This document shows positions 42,789 to 50,601 of a DNA stretch of 64,000 bases, piece by piece (positions within the stretch are counted from its first letter, which is position 1; every line of letters begins with the position of its first letter). Location: positions 930,001 to 994,000 of the forward strand of contig NZ_RBWU01000002.1 in assembly GCF_003634705.1 (NCBI RefSeq), written 5' to 3'. The stretch is from Actinomadura pelletieri DSM 43383. Lineage in GTDB: Bacteria > Actinomycetota > Actinomycetes > Streptosporangiales > Streptosporangiaceae. The notes beneath the pieces are model-generated. The model was not told where the DNA came from. It did not search any database and worked only from the letters and a program-made list of their open reading frames with translations. Both the position numbers and the translations under genes were made by a program.

Positions 42789-44435
42789 ATGGAAGGGACC
42801 CACGGACCGGCCGGGGTGTGTCCGGTGACCCTCCACGACGCGCTGCGTCGTGCCGCGGTCATCGGCCCGGACGTCGAGGCGGTCGTCGCCTCGCACGGCC
42901 GGATCACCTATGCCGCGCTGGACGCCGAGGTCGCCGCGGTCCGTGCCGCGCTGTCGGCCGCCGGGGTCCGGCGCGGCGACCATGTCGCCGTCTGCCTGGG
43001 CAACGGCCCGGAGTGGGTCACGCTCTTCCTGGCCATCGGGTCGCTCGGCGCGGTGACCGTGCCGATCAACACCCGGTGGCGTCCCCCCGAGATCGCGTAC
43101 GCGCTGCGGCAGTCGCGGTCCTCGCTGCTGTTCGTCGCCGACCGCTTCCTGAACATCGACTTCATCGCCATGCTCCGGGAGATCTGTCCGGGCGTCGACA
43201 CCGGGCTGCCGGACGCCGAGCTTCCTGACCTGCGGTCGGTGGTCGTGCTCGGCTCCGGCGGTTCCGCCGCTCCGGCCGTCGTTCCCGAGGCGGCACGGTC
43301 GTGGGAGGACTTCCGGGCGGCCGGGACGACCCCGGTGGAGCCCTGCGGGACGCCCGACGACGTGGTGCTGATCCAGTACACGTCCGGCACCACGTCCCGG
43401 CCGAAGGGCGTGCTGCTGACCCAGCTCAACATGTGCGGGGACGCGTTCTTCTCCGGGGCGCGCCTCGGGCTGCGGCCGGGCGACCGGTTCCACAGCGTGC
43501 GGCCGTTCTTCCACGCCGCCGGCAGCACCCTGACGGTCCTGGCCTGCCTCCAGCACGTCGCCACGGTGGTGACCATGGACCGGTTCGAGCCGGGCGAGGC
43601 GCTGCGGCTGATCGAACGCGAACGCTGCACCCATTTCTCCGGCAACGACACCATCGCCCTGATGCTGCTGAACCATCCGGACCGGCCGCGGCGCCGGCTC
43701 CGGCTGCGCGGCGCGTGGGCGGCGGCGTCGGCCGCCGTCGTCCGGCGGATCATCGACGAGCTGGGCGCCACCGAGTGCGTCGTCGGCTACGGGCTGTCGG
43801 AGGCGTCGCCGAACGTGGCGCAGTCGGCGTGGTGGGAACCGGAGGACGTCCGGGCGAGCGGCCGGATGCTGCCCGAACCGGGCGTCGAGGTCCGCGTCCA
43901 GGACGCCGAGACCGGACGGGACGTCCCGACCGGGGACGTCGGCGAGATCTTCGTCCGCGGCTGGAACGTCATGCGCGGCTACTACGCCATGCCCGCCGAG
44001 ACCGCCGAGACGCTGTCGCCGGACGGCTGGCTCCGCACCGGCGACCTCGGCCGACTCGGCGACGACGGCCGGCTCGAGTTCGTCGGACGGGCCAAGGAAC
44101 TCATCCGCGTCGGCGGCGAGAACGTCTCGCCCACCGAGGTCGAGGACGTCCTGCACGGCCACCCCAAGATCAGGCAGGCGGCGGTGGTCGGGGTGCCGGA
44201 CGAGCGCCTCATCGAGGTCCCGTTCGCGTTCGTCGTCCTCGCGGAGGGCTGCGCGGCCGACCAGGAGGAGATCACCGCCTGGGCCGCCGAGCGCCTCGCC
44301 CGGTTCAAGGTGCCGCGCCACATCCGGATCGTCGACGACTTCGAGCGGTTCGGGATGACGGCCAGCTCGAAGGTCCAGAAACGGCACCTCGCCGCCCACG
44401 CGCGGCGGCTGCTCGACTCGGTGGAGGCGGGATGA
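42789..44435 (+). CDS. AMP-dependent acyl-CoA synthetase/ligase
   Basis: 548 residues of the ANL superfamily. P-loop-like motif YTSGTTSRPKGVLLT, A5 motif GYGLSEASPNVAQ, A7 WLRTGDLGRLGDDG, hinge ELIRVGGENVSPTEVED, and catalytic Lys in MTASSKVQKRHL. It activates a carboxylic acid to its CoA thioester via an acyl-adenylate. It sits downstream of the second crotonase gene (3 bp) and shares ATGA with the next gene. Chain length cannot be judged, but the operon context suggests a short branched or oxo acid. Confidence 0.9.
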   Translation: MEGTHGPAGVCPVTLHDALRRAAVIGPDVEAVVASHGRITYAALDAEVAAVRAALSAAGVRRGDHVAVCLGNGPEWVTLFLAIGSLGAVTVPINTRWRPPEIAYALRQSRSSLLFVADRFLNIDFIAMLREICPGVDTGLPDAELPDLRSVVVLGSGGSAAPAVVPEAARSWEDFRAAGTTPVEPCGTPDDVVLIQYTSGTTSRPKGVLLTQLNMCGDAFFSGARLGLRPGDRFHSVRPFFHAAGSTLTVLACLQHVATVVTMDRFEPGEALRLIERERCTHFSGNDTIALMLLNHPDRPRRRLRLRGAWAAASAAVVRRIIDELGATECVVGYGLSEASPNVAQSAWWEPEDVRASGRMLPEPGVEVRVQDAETGRDVPTGDVGEIFVRGWNVMRGYYAMPAETAETLSPDGWLRTGDLGRLGDDGRLEFVGRAKELIRVGGENVSPTEVEDVLHGHPKIRQAAVVGVPDERLIEVPFAFVVLAEGCAADQEEITAWAAERLARFKVPRHIRIVDDFERFGMTASSKVQKRHLAAHARRLLDSVEAG

Positions 44436-45466
44436 CCGGCCGCGCGCGCGCCGGTCGGGCGCGCATCGACACGGCCGTCACCCGGCTGCTCGGCTGCGAC
44501 CTGCCGATCGTCCAGGCGGGCATGTCCTGGGCGTCGTCGGACTCGCGGCTGCCGCTCGCGGTGTCCAATGCCGGCGGTCTCGGCGTGATCGCCGCCGGTC
44601 CCATGCGGATACCCGACCTGGACCGCTCCATCACCGAGGTCGCCGAGGGCACCGACCGTCCCTACGCGGTGAACCTGCCGCTGTACCGCAAGGGCGCGGA
44701 CGAGGTCATGGACCTGCTCGTGGCCCGGCGGATCCCGATCCTCATCGCCTCGCAGGGCGGCCCGCGCCGCTACCTGCCGCGCTTCCGGGACACCGGGACG
44801 ATCTGCCTGCACGTCGTGGCCACCGAGGAGCACGCGGCCAAGGCGATGGACGCCGGCGTGGACGGTCTCGTCGTCGTCGGCGCCGAGGCGGGCGGCCATC
44901 CGCCCGCCGGGCTGGTGTCCACGCTGGTCACGGTCCGGGCCGTCGCCCGGCGTTTCCCGGACGCCCCGATCATCGCCTCCGGCGGGTTCGCCGACGGCTC
45001 GGGACTCGCCGCCGCCCTCGCCCTCGGCGCCGGGGCCGCGCAGTTCGGCACCCGCTTCCTCGCCAGCGCCGAATCGAACCTGCACCCCGCCTACAAGGAG
45101 GCCGTCCTCGCCGCCGGCACCGGCGACACCCGGACCGTGGGCCGCGACCTCGGCATGATCCGGGTCCTGGCCAACGACTTCGCCGACCGCATGACCGAGC
45201 TGGAGCGCACCGGCGCCGACCTGGAGCGGCGCCGGGCGGAGTTCACCGCGACCAGCCTGCGGACGGCCGCCGTCGACGGCGATGTCACCGGAGGAAAGGT
45301 CGAGATGGGCCAGTCGGCCGGGTTGGTCGACGCGCTCCTGCCCGCCGCCCGGATCGTCGAGCTGCTCGTCGAGGAGTACGCCGCCACGCTCACCCGCCTG
45401 CCCGAGGTCCGCCCCGCCGAGGACCTGCCCGCCCGCCCCGCACCGACACCGCTTCCCGCCTCCTAA
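44432..45466 (+). CDS. Nitronate monooxygenase / enoyl-reductase-like FMN enzyme
   Basis: 344 residues starting in the ATGA overlap with the ligase gene. A TIM-barrel FMN protein of the NMO/FabK group: LGCDLPIVQAGMSWASSDSR, LPLAVSNAGGLGVIAAG, VDGLVVVGAEAGGH, APIIASGGFADGSGLAAALALGAGA and GTRFLASAES. True nitronate monooxygenases oxidise propionate-3-nitronate and similar nitro-compounds. Many homologues are in fact flavin reductases of acyl-CoA pathways, and the context favours the latter. It is the last gene of the operon. Confidence 0.85.
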   Translation: MTGRARAGRARIDTAVTRLLGCDLPIVQAGMSWASSDSRLPLAVSNAGGLGVIAAGPMRIPDLDRSITEVAEGTDRPYAVNLPLYRKGADEVMDLLVARRIPILIASQGGPRRYLPRFRDTGTICLHVVATEEHAAKAMDAGVDGLVVVGAEAGGHPPAGLVSTLVTVRAVARRFPDAPIIASGGFADGSGLAAALALGAGAAQFGTRFLASAESNLHPAYKEAVLAAGTGDTRTVGRDLGMIRVLANDFADRMTELERTGADLERRRAEFTATSLRTAAVDGDVTGGKVEMGQSAGLVDALLPAARIVELLVEEYAATLTRLPEVRPAEDLPARPAPTPLPAS

Positions 45467-45530
45467 CCCGCCACCCGCCACCAAGGACTCGGGGGAAAGT
45501 CAGCCGACATCAGGATCTGGGAGGTCTTGA

Positions 45531-46496
45531 GTGAGGACGAACGACACGGACACGCGGACGGCGTCCGGCCCTAGAATCGGGCGAAGAGGACTTCTAGGAG
45601 GTGCCACCCTGCTCGCGGCCAGCGGTGCGACATTCGTCGCCGGTGGCGGGACGGCCCTCGCCGGCGACCCGCGCACCGACTCGCCGCTGCCCATCATTCC
45701 GATCCCGAAGCAGGTCCCGGCCAAGGAGGGCTACGTGCCGGTGCCCGGCGGGCGCCTGTGGTACTGGGACACCGGGGGCCGCGGCACCCCGATTATCCTG
45801 ATGCACCCCGGAAGCGGCAGCGGCGAGATTTGGCCGTACCAGCAGCCCTACTTCGCCAAGGCGGGCTACCGCGTCATCGGCTGGTCGATGCGCAGCAAGT
45901 ACAAGTCGAGCGCGGCGGACCCGGACAACCCGGGAACCGGCGCGGAGGACCTGCACTCGCTGGTCAAGTTCCTTCGCATCGACAAGTTCCACCTCGTCGG
46001 CGTCGCGTACGGCGGCGGAGTCGCGCTCGACTACGCGCTGCTGCACGAGGAGAAGCTGCTCAGCCTTTCGATCAGCGGCAGCCTGACGAGCGTGACGAAC
46101 CAGGACTACGTCGACATGCTCCGGCGGCTCCGGCCCCAGGGCTTCGGCGACATGCCGGCCAGCTTCATCGAGCTGGGGCCCACCTACCGGGCGATCAACC
46201 CGGCGGGCATGGCGGCCTGGGACGCGATCCATGACCGGGCCTCGCACAGCGACGTCGGGCAGCCGTACGCCACCAAGCCCACCTGGGCGGACGTGGAGCG
46301 GCTGAGGGTGCCCACCCTACTGCTGTGGGGCGACGGCGACCTCTACAGCCCGCCGTCGGTGCAGCGCATCATGGCGAGCCATTTCCGTAATGTCACCACG
46401 GTCGTCGCGAACGAGTGCGGTCACGCGCCGCACTGGGAGCGTTCGGACGTCTACAACCCCACCCTGCGCAAGTTCCTGCGCAGGCACTCGCGGTAA
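45531..46496 (+). CDS. Tat-exported alpha/beta hydrolase lacking the nucleophile Ser
   Basis: 321 residues from GTG 45531, with GGGAGG shortly upstream. The N-terminus has a twin-arginine signal (RIGRRGLLGGATLLAASGA...GTALA). The alpha/beta-hydrolase core is clear: TPIILMHPGSGSGEIWPYQQ, GYRVIGWSMRSKYKS, HLVGVAYGGGVALDYAL, PTLLLWGDGDLYSPPS and NECGHAPHWERS. The nucleophile elbow reads G-V-A-Y-G, so Ala159 replaces the catalytic Ser, while the Asp and His positions remain. It may be a pseudo-enzyme, a binding protein, or use another mechanism. It follows the acyl-CoA operon after 64 bp but has its own ribosome site. Confidence 0.85.
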   Translation: MRTNDTDTRTASGPRIGRRGLLGGATLLAASGATFVAGGGTALAGDPRTDSPLPIIPIPKQVPAKEGYVPVPGGRLWYWDTGGRGTPIILMHPGSGSGEIWPYQQPYFAKAGYRVIGWSMRSKYKSSAADPDNPGTGAEDLHSLVKFLRIDKFHLVGVAYGGGVALDYALLHEEKLLSLSISGSLTSVTNQDYVDMLRRLRPQGFGDMPASFIELGPTYRAINPAGMAAWDAIHDRASHSDVGQPYATKPTWADVERLRVPTLLLWGDGDLYSPPSVQRIMASHFRNVTTVVANECGHAPHWERSDVYNPTLRKFLRRHSR

Positions 46497-46511
46497 CGAC
46501 CGCCTGAGAAA

Positions 46512-46545
46512 CCGGGGAGCCCGATCCCGTTCGAGGGCTCCCCGG
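46512..46545. terminator. Bidirectional hairpin between convergent genes
   Basis: Perfect 11-bp arms CCGGGGAGCCC/GGGCTCCCCGG with a 12-base loop, 16 bases after the alpha/beta hydrolase stop and 33 bases before the end of the leftward LLM gene. Confidence 0.8.
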
Positions 46546-46578
46546 CCCCGCCAATACGAGCGGGTCGAACAGCCCGTG

Positions 46579-47490
46579 TCAGGTCAGGTGGGGCATGACC
46601 TCGGCGGCGAGCCGCTCCATCTGCTCCGCGTCGTCGAACAGCGGAGTGAACAGGACCATCTCGGCGCCCGCGTCGACCACCTCGCGAACCCCCGCCACGC
46701 ACGCGTCCGCGGATCCGCAGACGGCGACCGGGGTGAGATCGCTCCGTCCGTAGAACCGCTCCAGGGTGTCGGCCCCCCTCTTCCAGGCGCGGGCCTCGTC
46801 GTCGTCCACCCCGATGTAGACGCGTTTGGCGATCGAGAAGTCGGCGGCGTCCCGTCCCTGTTCCGCGAGCGCCTCCCGGACGACGCCCACCTGCTCGGCG
46901 AACTGCGCGGTCGTCGCCGACCCCGCGCCGAAGAACCCGTCGCCGAGCCGCACCGCGCGCCGCAGCGCGTTCGGGTGGCGGGCGCCGAACCAGACCGGCG
47001 GATGCGGCTTCTGGAACGGCTTGGGTTCCATCGCCGCGTCGTCGAGCCGCCAGAACCGTCCGTCGAAGGTGATGCGGGGACGCGTCCAGCACGCCTTCAT
47101 CAGGTCGAGTCCCTCGGTGAGCCGGGCGACGAGTTCGTCCGGTTCGGCGCCGAACGCCGACAGCGACCGGTCACGGGCGCCGATACCGATGCCGACGTCG
47201 ACGCGGCCCCGGCTGAGCTGGTCCAGCGTGCTCAGGCTCTTGGCCAGGTGGACGGGGTTGTGTCGCGGGGTGACGAACACCGCGCAGCCCAGCCGGAGCC
47301 GTTCGGTGCAGGCGGCGGCGTAGGTCAGGGTCTCCAGCGGGCTCGACCGCGCGGCCGTCCCGAGAACCTGCTCCTGCGTCCAGGCGCCGTCGAAGCCGAG
47401 CTCCTCGGCCCGCCGGAGGAAGGCGCGGAAGGCCGCCGGGTCGAACTCGCCGTCGTCCAGGTCCTGGGGGATGGAGATCGCGAACCGCAT
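46579..47490 (-). CDS. LLM-class (F420-type) flavin-dependent oxidoreductase
   Basis: 303 residues of the bacterial luciferase-like TIM-barrel family. Motifs: MRFAISIPQDLDDGEFDP, AFLRRAEELGFDGAWTQEQV, LRLGCAVFVTPRHNPVHLAKSL, LDQLSRGRVDVGIGIGA, HPPVWFGARHPNALRRAVRLGDGFFGAG and RVYIGVDDDEARAW. In actinomycetes these commonly use coenzyme F420 to reduce or oxidise small molecules. The substrate is unknown. The next leftward gene lies 9 bp upstream (47500), so the two form an operon. Confidence 0.87.
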   Translation of the reverse strand: MRFAISIPQDLDDGEFDPAAFRAFLRRAEELGFDGAWTQEQVLGTAARSSPLETLTYAAACTERLRLGCAVFVTPRHNPVHLAKSLSTLDQLSRGRVDVGIGIGARDRSLSAFGAEPDELVARLTEGLDLMKACWTRPRITFDGRFWRLDDAAMEPKPFQKPHPPVWFGARHPNALRRAVRLGDGFFGAGSATTAQFAEQVGVVREALAEQGRDAADFSIAKRVYIGVDDDEARAWKRGADTLERFYGRSDLTPVAVCGSADACVAGVREVVDAGAEMVLFTPLFDDAEQMERLAAEVMPHLT

Positions 47491-47499
47491 ACCCCCAAC

Positions 47500-48135
47500 T
47501 TATCGATCTTCCAGCCCGCTGACCAGGCCGGATGACAGCCAGAGCCAGGCCCGGACGTCCCTGACCTCCTTGCGGCTCACCCAGAGCCTCCGGTATGCGG
47601 AGGGCGGGACGGGACCGCCGCCGCGCAGCACCGCGTCGGAGTGCAGCGAGTCGGACGTGATCAGGCCGAGGTCGGCGTCCGACGCCCGCAGGACCTCCCG
47701 GAACGCGTCCGCGTCCAGCAGGCGGTAGAGGAAGATGGCGGCCGAGCCGAAGACGCCGTAGGCGTCCCGTTCCACGTCGCCGTGGTGGACGGCCACCCGC
47801 AGCCGCAACCTGTCGCCGTCGCCGGCCGGCCCGTTGTGCCGCCGCAGCGCGACCGTCAGGTTGTGCCCCAGCCGGCCGAGGAACGCGACGGGATCGACAC
47901 CGGGCGGCGCGACGACCAGGACCCCGTCACCGCGGTCCCCATGGTCGCAGGTCGCCCAGGACACCCCGGCCAGGTCGAACGCCGCGCGGAGCATGCCGTA
48001 CAGCTCGCGGCGCTCCCGCCGCTGGGACGCGGTGTCGGGGCAGCGCCGGCCGAAGTCGACGATGTCGACGGCGACCAGCGTCCTGTACGGCGACCACGAC
48101 GGCTCGAGAGGCCGGGGCGGCGACAGGTCGAGCAT
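47500..48135 (-). CDS. Nucleotide-cyclase-fold protein (class III-like, probably regulatory)
   Basis: 211 residues from ATG 48135, about 9 bases after GGAGG. The arrangement TLVAVDIVDFGRRCPD...HGDRGDGVLVVAPPGVDP, then LRLRVAVHHGDVERDAYGVFG, follows the class III adenylate/guanylate cyclase fold (metal Asp in VDIVDF, hairpin GDRGDGVLV). Actinobacteria contain many such stand-alone domains with doubtful cyclase activity. No other domain is present. It is co-directional with the LLM oxidoreductase gene and precedes it in the transcript. The function is unknown. Confidence 0.75.
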   Translation of the reverse strand: MLDLSPPRPLEPSWSPYRTLVAVDIVDFGRRCPDTASQRRERRELYGMLRAAFDLAGVSWATCDHGDRGDGVLVVAPPGVDPVAFLGRLGHNLTVALRRHNGPAGDGDRLRLRVAVHHGDVERDAYGVFGSAAIFLYRLLDADAFREVLRASDADLGLITSDSLHSDAVLRGGGPVPPSAYRRLWVSRKEVRDVRAWLWLSSGLVSGLEDR

Positions 48136-48446
48136 GTGGGATTCTCCTCCCTCGGTTCTTCTGCACCGGAATGGCGCGCGGATACCACTGTGGCGGTGTT
48201 CCCCACACCTGCATACCGATTGGGATGAGTTGGGACGCCTTCCCCAGCGAAGATCGCTGGTGATAGGGAAACCCGGCTACATAATGGCGGTTGTCATATT
48301 TGTCCGGCTTGTCCCTACGGCATTTGTTGGGGCTTGGGCCTATGTGGAAGCATGTGAAATGTGTACGGTTCGCCGGTGTTGCGGCGGATGAGTGGCGGAG
48401 CGTGCCGTCCGTTGAAGATCATTAATTCGGCCGGGGTGAACGGATC
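48136..48446. other. Divergent intergenic region (cyclase-fold gene / DUF5753 regulator)
   Basis: About 310 bp, AT-richer between 48270 and 48430, where promoter elements for both genes are expected. A small perfect inverted repeat CCAGCGA-AGA-TCGCTGG lies at 48244-48260. No gene is seen. Confidence 0.45.
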
Positions 48447-49571
48447 ATGAAAACATCTGGTAATGACCGAGCGGTCATTCTCCGTCGCTTCATCGACCGG
48501 CTCAACGACACTTGGATCAAGGCGGGCCCGCCCAGCCTTCAGGAGGTGGAGGCGCTGTCCCGGAAGTTCGCCACTCCGGTGGGGGGTCTGGCGGTACGGA
48601 GACTGGCGACCTCCACGCTCCAGGGCATCCTGAACCACCAGAGGAAGAGGTTGCCCCAATGGTCGTGGGTGGCCTCCTATGTGATCGTCCTTCGCGCGAT
48701 CGCGGCCCGCAACGGAAGGGACCCCGACACCCTCGGCACCCTGGACGAGTGGAAGGCCACGTACGACGAGGCGTTGCGGCGGTTCGACGGAGCGCCCCCG
48801 AACGCGGCCGATGCCGAGGTGGAGGAGGAGGCCGCGGCGGCCGGTGCGGCCCGGCGCGCGAGGGCGCGCCTCGCGAGGCTTCCGGTCGCGGCCGGTGCCC
48901 GGGCCCCGCGCGGTGGCCCCGGCCCGGACGAAGCCCTCGACGCGTTGACGCGGCGTTTCGGGACGGCCGGCTGGTGGCGCCGTGACTACCGGGACGTCGT
49001 CGCCCCCTGGGTGGCGCCCTACCTGGAACTGGAGCAGGCGGCACGGGTGATCTGGTGCTACGAGCCCCAGTTCGTCCCCGGACTGCTCCAGACGCCCGCC
49101 TACGCCAGGGCGGTCATCGCGTACGAGTACGGAACATCCCCCGAGGCGCAGATGAGGCGCCGGGTCGGGCTCCGGACGCGGCGGCAGCAGCGGCTGTCGG
49201 GGCCGAACCCGCCGCGGCTGTGCGCGATCCTGGACGAGACGGTGCTGCACCGCGACCACGGGGGCGCCGAGACCATGCGCGCCCAACTGGACCATCTGCT
49301 GGAGGTCTCCCGCCATCCCAACGTCAGCATCCAGGTGATGCCGCTGGCCAGTGGCGGATACGCGGCGGCGGGCGGCCCGATCACCGCGCTGCGGTTCGCC
49401 GCGGCGGAACTTCCCGATGTGATCTATCTGGAACATCTCGGCAGCGCCGACTACCTCATCGACCCCGAGGACCGATTCTGTTTCGGTCAGGTTCTGGACC
49501 GGCTCAAAATCGAGGCCGCAACTCCCGAGCAGAGCCGTGACATGCTGCGCCGTCTTCGCACGGAGCACTGA
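48447..49571 (+). CDS. Regulator with DUF5753 (Scr1-associated) domain
   Basis: 374 residues. The N-terminal 90 residues (PSLQEVEALSRKFATP, LATSTLQGILNHQRKRLPQW, WVASYVIVLRAIAARNGR) look like a diverged helix-turn-helix of the XRE kind. A low-complexity Ala/Arg/Glu linker follows (about 115-165). From about residue 190 the DUF5753 domain is clear: YLELEQAARVIWCYEPQFVP, GLLQTPAYARAVI, LDETVLHRDHGGAETMRAQL and DVIYLEHLGSADYLID. Actinomycetes carry dozens of these, often next to a small DUF397 partner, which is absent here. A SAM methyltransferase gene follows instead. Confidence 0.85.
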   Translation: MKTSGNDRAVILRRFIDRLNDTWIKAGPPSLQEVEALSRKFATPVGGLAVRRLATSTLQGILNHQRKRLPQWSWVASYVIVLRAIAARNGRDPDTLGTLDEWKATYDEALRRFDGAPPNAADAEVEEEAAAAGAARRARARLARLPVAAGARAPRGGPGPDEALDALTRRFGTAGWWRRDYRDVVAPWVAPYLELEQAARVIWCYEPQFVPGLLQTPAYARAVIAYEYGTSPEAQMRRRVGLRTRRQQRLSGPNPPRLCAILDETVLHRDHGGAETMRAQLDHLLEVSRHPNVSIQVMPLASGGYAAAGGPITALRFAAAELPDVIYLEHLGSADYLIDPEDRFCFGQVLDRLKIEAATPEQSRDMLRRLRTEH

Positions 49572-49693
49572 CCGCGCAGCGGGTTGTCCGGTGGTCGATG
49601 GACTGATTTCCTGTCCGCAGAAACTTTTTCCGTGAAGCGCGCCCTGCGCTTCACCGAGTGGAAGGCAGCGGGGCCGCACCGATGGAGGTCGTG

Positions 49694-50536
49694 ATGGGTT
49701 CCGGCGATGCCTCGTACTCCTGGCGGGATGCCGAGAAAGATCTCATGGCGGGGATCGACACGTCCGTGCCGCACTCCGCCCGCATCTGGAACTACTGGAT
49801 GGGCGGCAAGGACAACTACCCCATCGACCAGGAGGCCGGGGAGCAGTTCGCCGCGATCTATCCGGGCATCCGGGACATGGCACGGGTCTCGCGTTACTTC
49901 ATCTCCCGTATCGTCCGCTATCTGGCGGGAGAAGAGGGAATTCGCCAGTTTCTCGATATCGGCACGGGACTGCCGAGCCATGACAACACCCATGAGGTCG
50001 CCCAGCGCGAGGCGCCCGACAGCCGCATCGTCTACGTCGACAACGACCCCCTGGTCCTCGCCCATGCGCGCGCCCTGCTGACCAGCAACGACGTGGCGGG
50101 CACCGACTATGTCGACGCCGATCTGAACGAACCGCGGGCCATTCTCGACATCGCGCGGACGAAGCTCGACTTCGACCGTCCGATCGCGCTGATGCTGATG
50201 GGCGTCCTCGGGCACCTGCCCATCACCGAGGACGACGAGCAGGCCCGCTCGGTCGTCGACCGGCTCAAGGCCGCGCTTCCCGTGGGGAGTCTCGTCGCCG
50301 TCTACGACGGTACGAACACCGACTACGCCTATGTCGAGGCCACCCGCCTGTACAACGAGGGCGGGTCCGTCCCCTACCACCTGCGCAGCCCGGTTCAGAT
50401 CACCCGTTTCCTGGACGGTCTGGAACCGGTGGAGCCCGGCGTCGTGCGGCTCGACCGGTGGCGTCCGGACCCCGCCCCCCTTGGCCTGTCCGTGGCCGTG
50501 GACGCATGGGGCGGCGTGGCGAAGAAGACCGCCTGA
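49694..50536 (+). CDS. SAM-dependent methyltransferase (actinobacterial PF04672-type)
   Basis: 280 residues. The ATG at 49694 is preferred for its GGAGG 5 bases upstream; a GTG at 49658 and an ATG at 49682 are in frame. Family marks: SVPHSARIWNYWMGGKDNYP, FISRIVRYLAGEEGIRQFLD, the SAM loop LDIGTGLPSHDNTHEVA, VYVDNDPLVLAHARALL and DADLNEPRAIL. This actinomycete-specific family is frequently encoded beside DUF5753 regulators, as here (123 bp apart). The methyl acceptor is unknown. Confidence 0.87.
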   Translation: MGSGDASYSWRDAEKDLMAGIDTSVPHSARIWNYWMGGKDNYPIDQEAGEQFAAIYPGIRDMARVSRYFISRIVRYLAGEEGIRQFLDIGTGLPSHDNTHEVAQREAPDSRIVYVDNDPLVLAHARALLTSNDVAGTDYVDADLNEPRAILDIARTKLDFDRPIALMLMGVLGHLPITEDDEQARSVVDRLKAALPVGSLVAVYDGTNTDYAYVEATRLYNEGGSVPYHLRSPVQITRFLDGLEPVEPGVVRLDRWRPDPAPLGLSVAVDAWGGVAKKTA

Positions 50537-50555
50537 ACGCCCCTGCGGCGGCCCG

Positions 50556-50589
50556 TCGGGGCGCCCGGCGGTGGGGTCGGGCGCCCCGA
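50556..50589. terminator. Bidirectional hairpin between the methyltransferase and esterase 3 genes
   Basis: Perfect 12-bp arms (50556-50567 and 50578-50589) with a 10-base loop, between convergent genes. Confidence 0.8.
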
Positions 50590-50601
50590 GCGGGATGCGC
50601 G

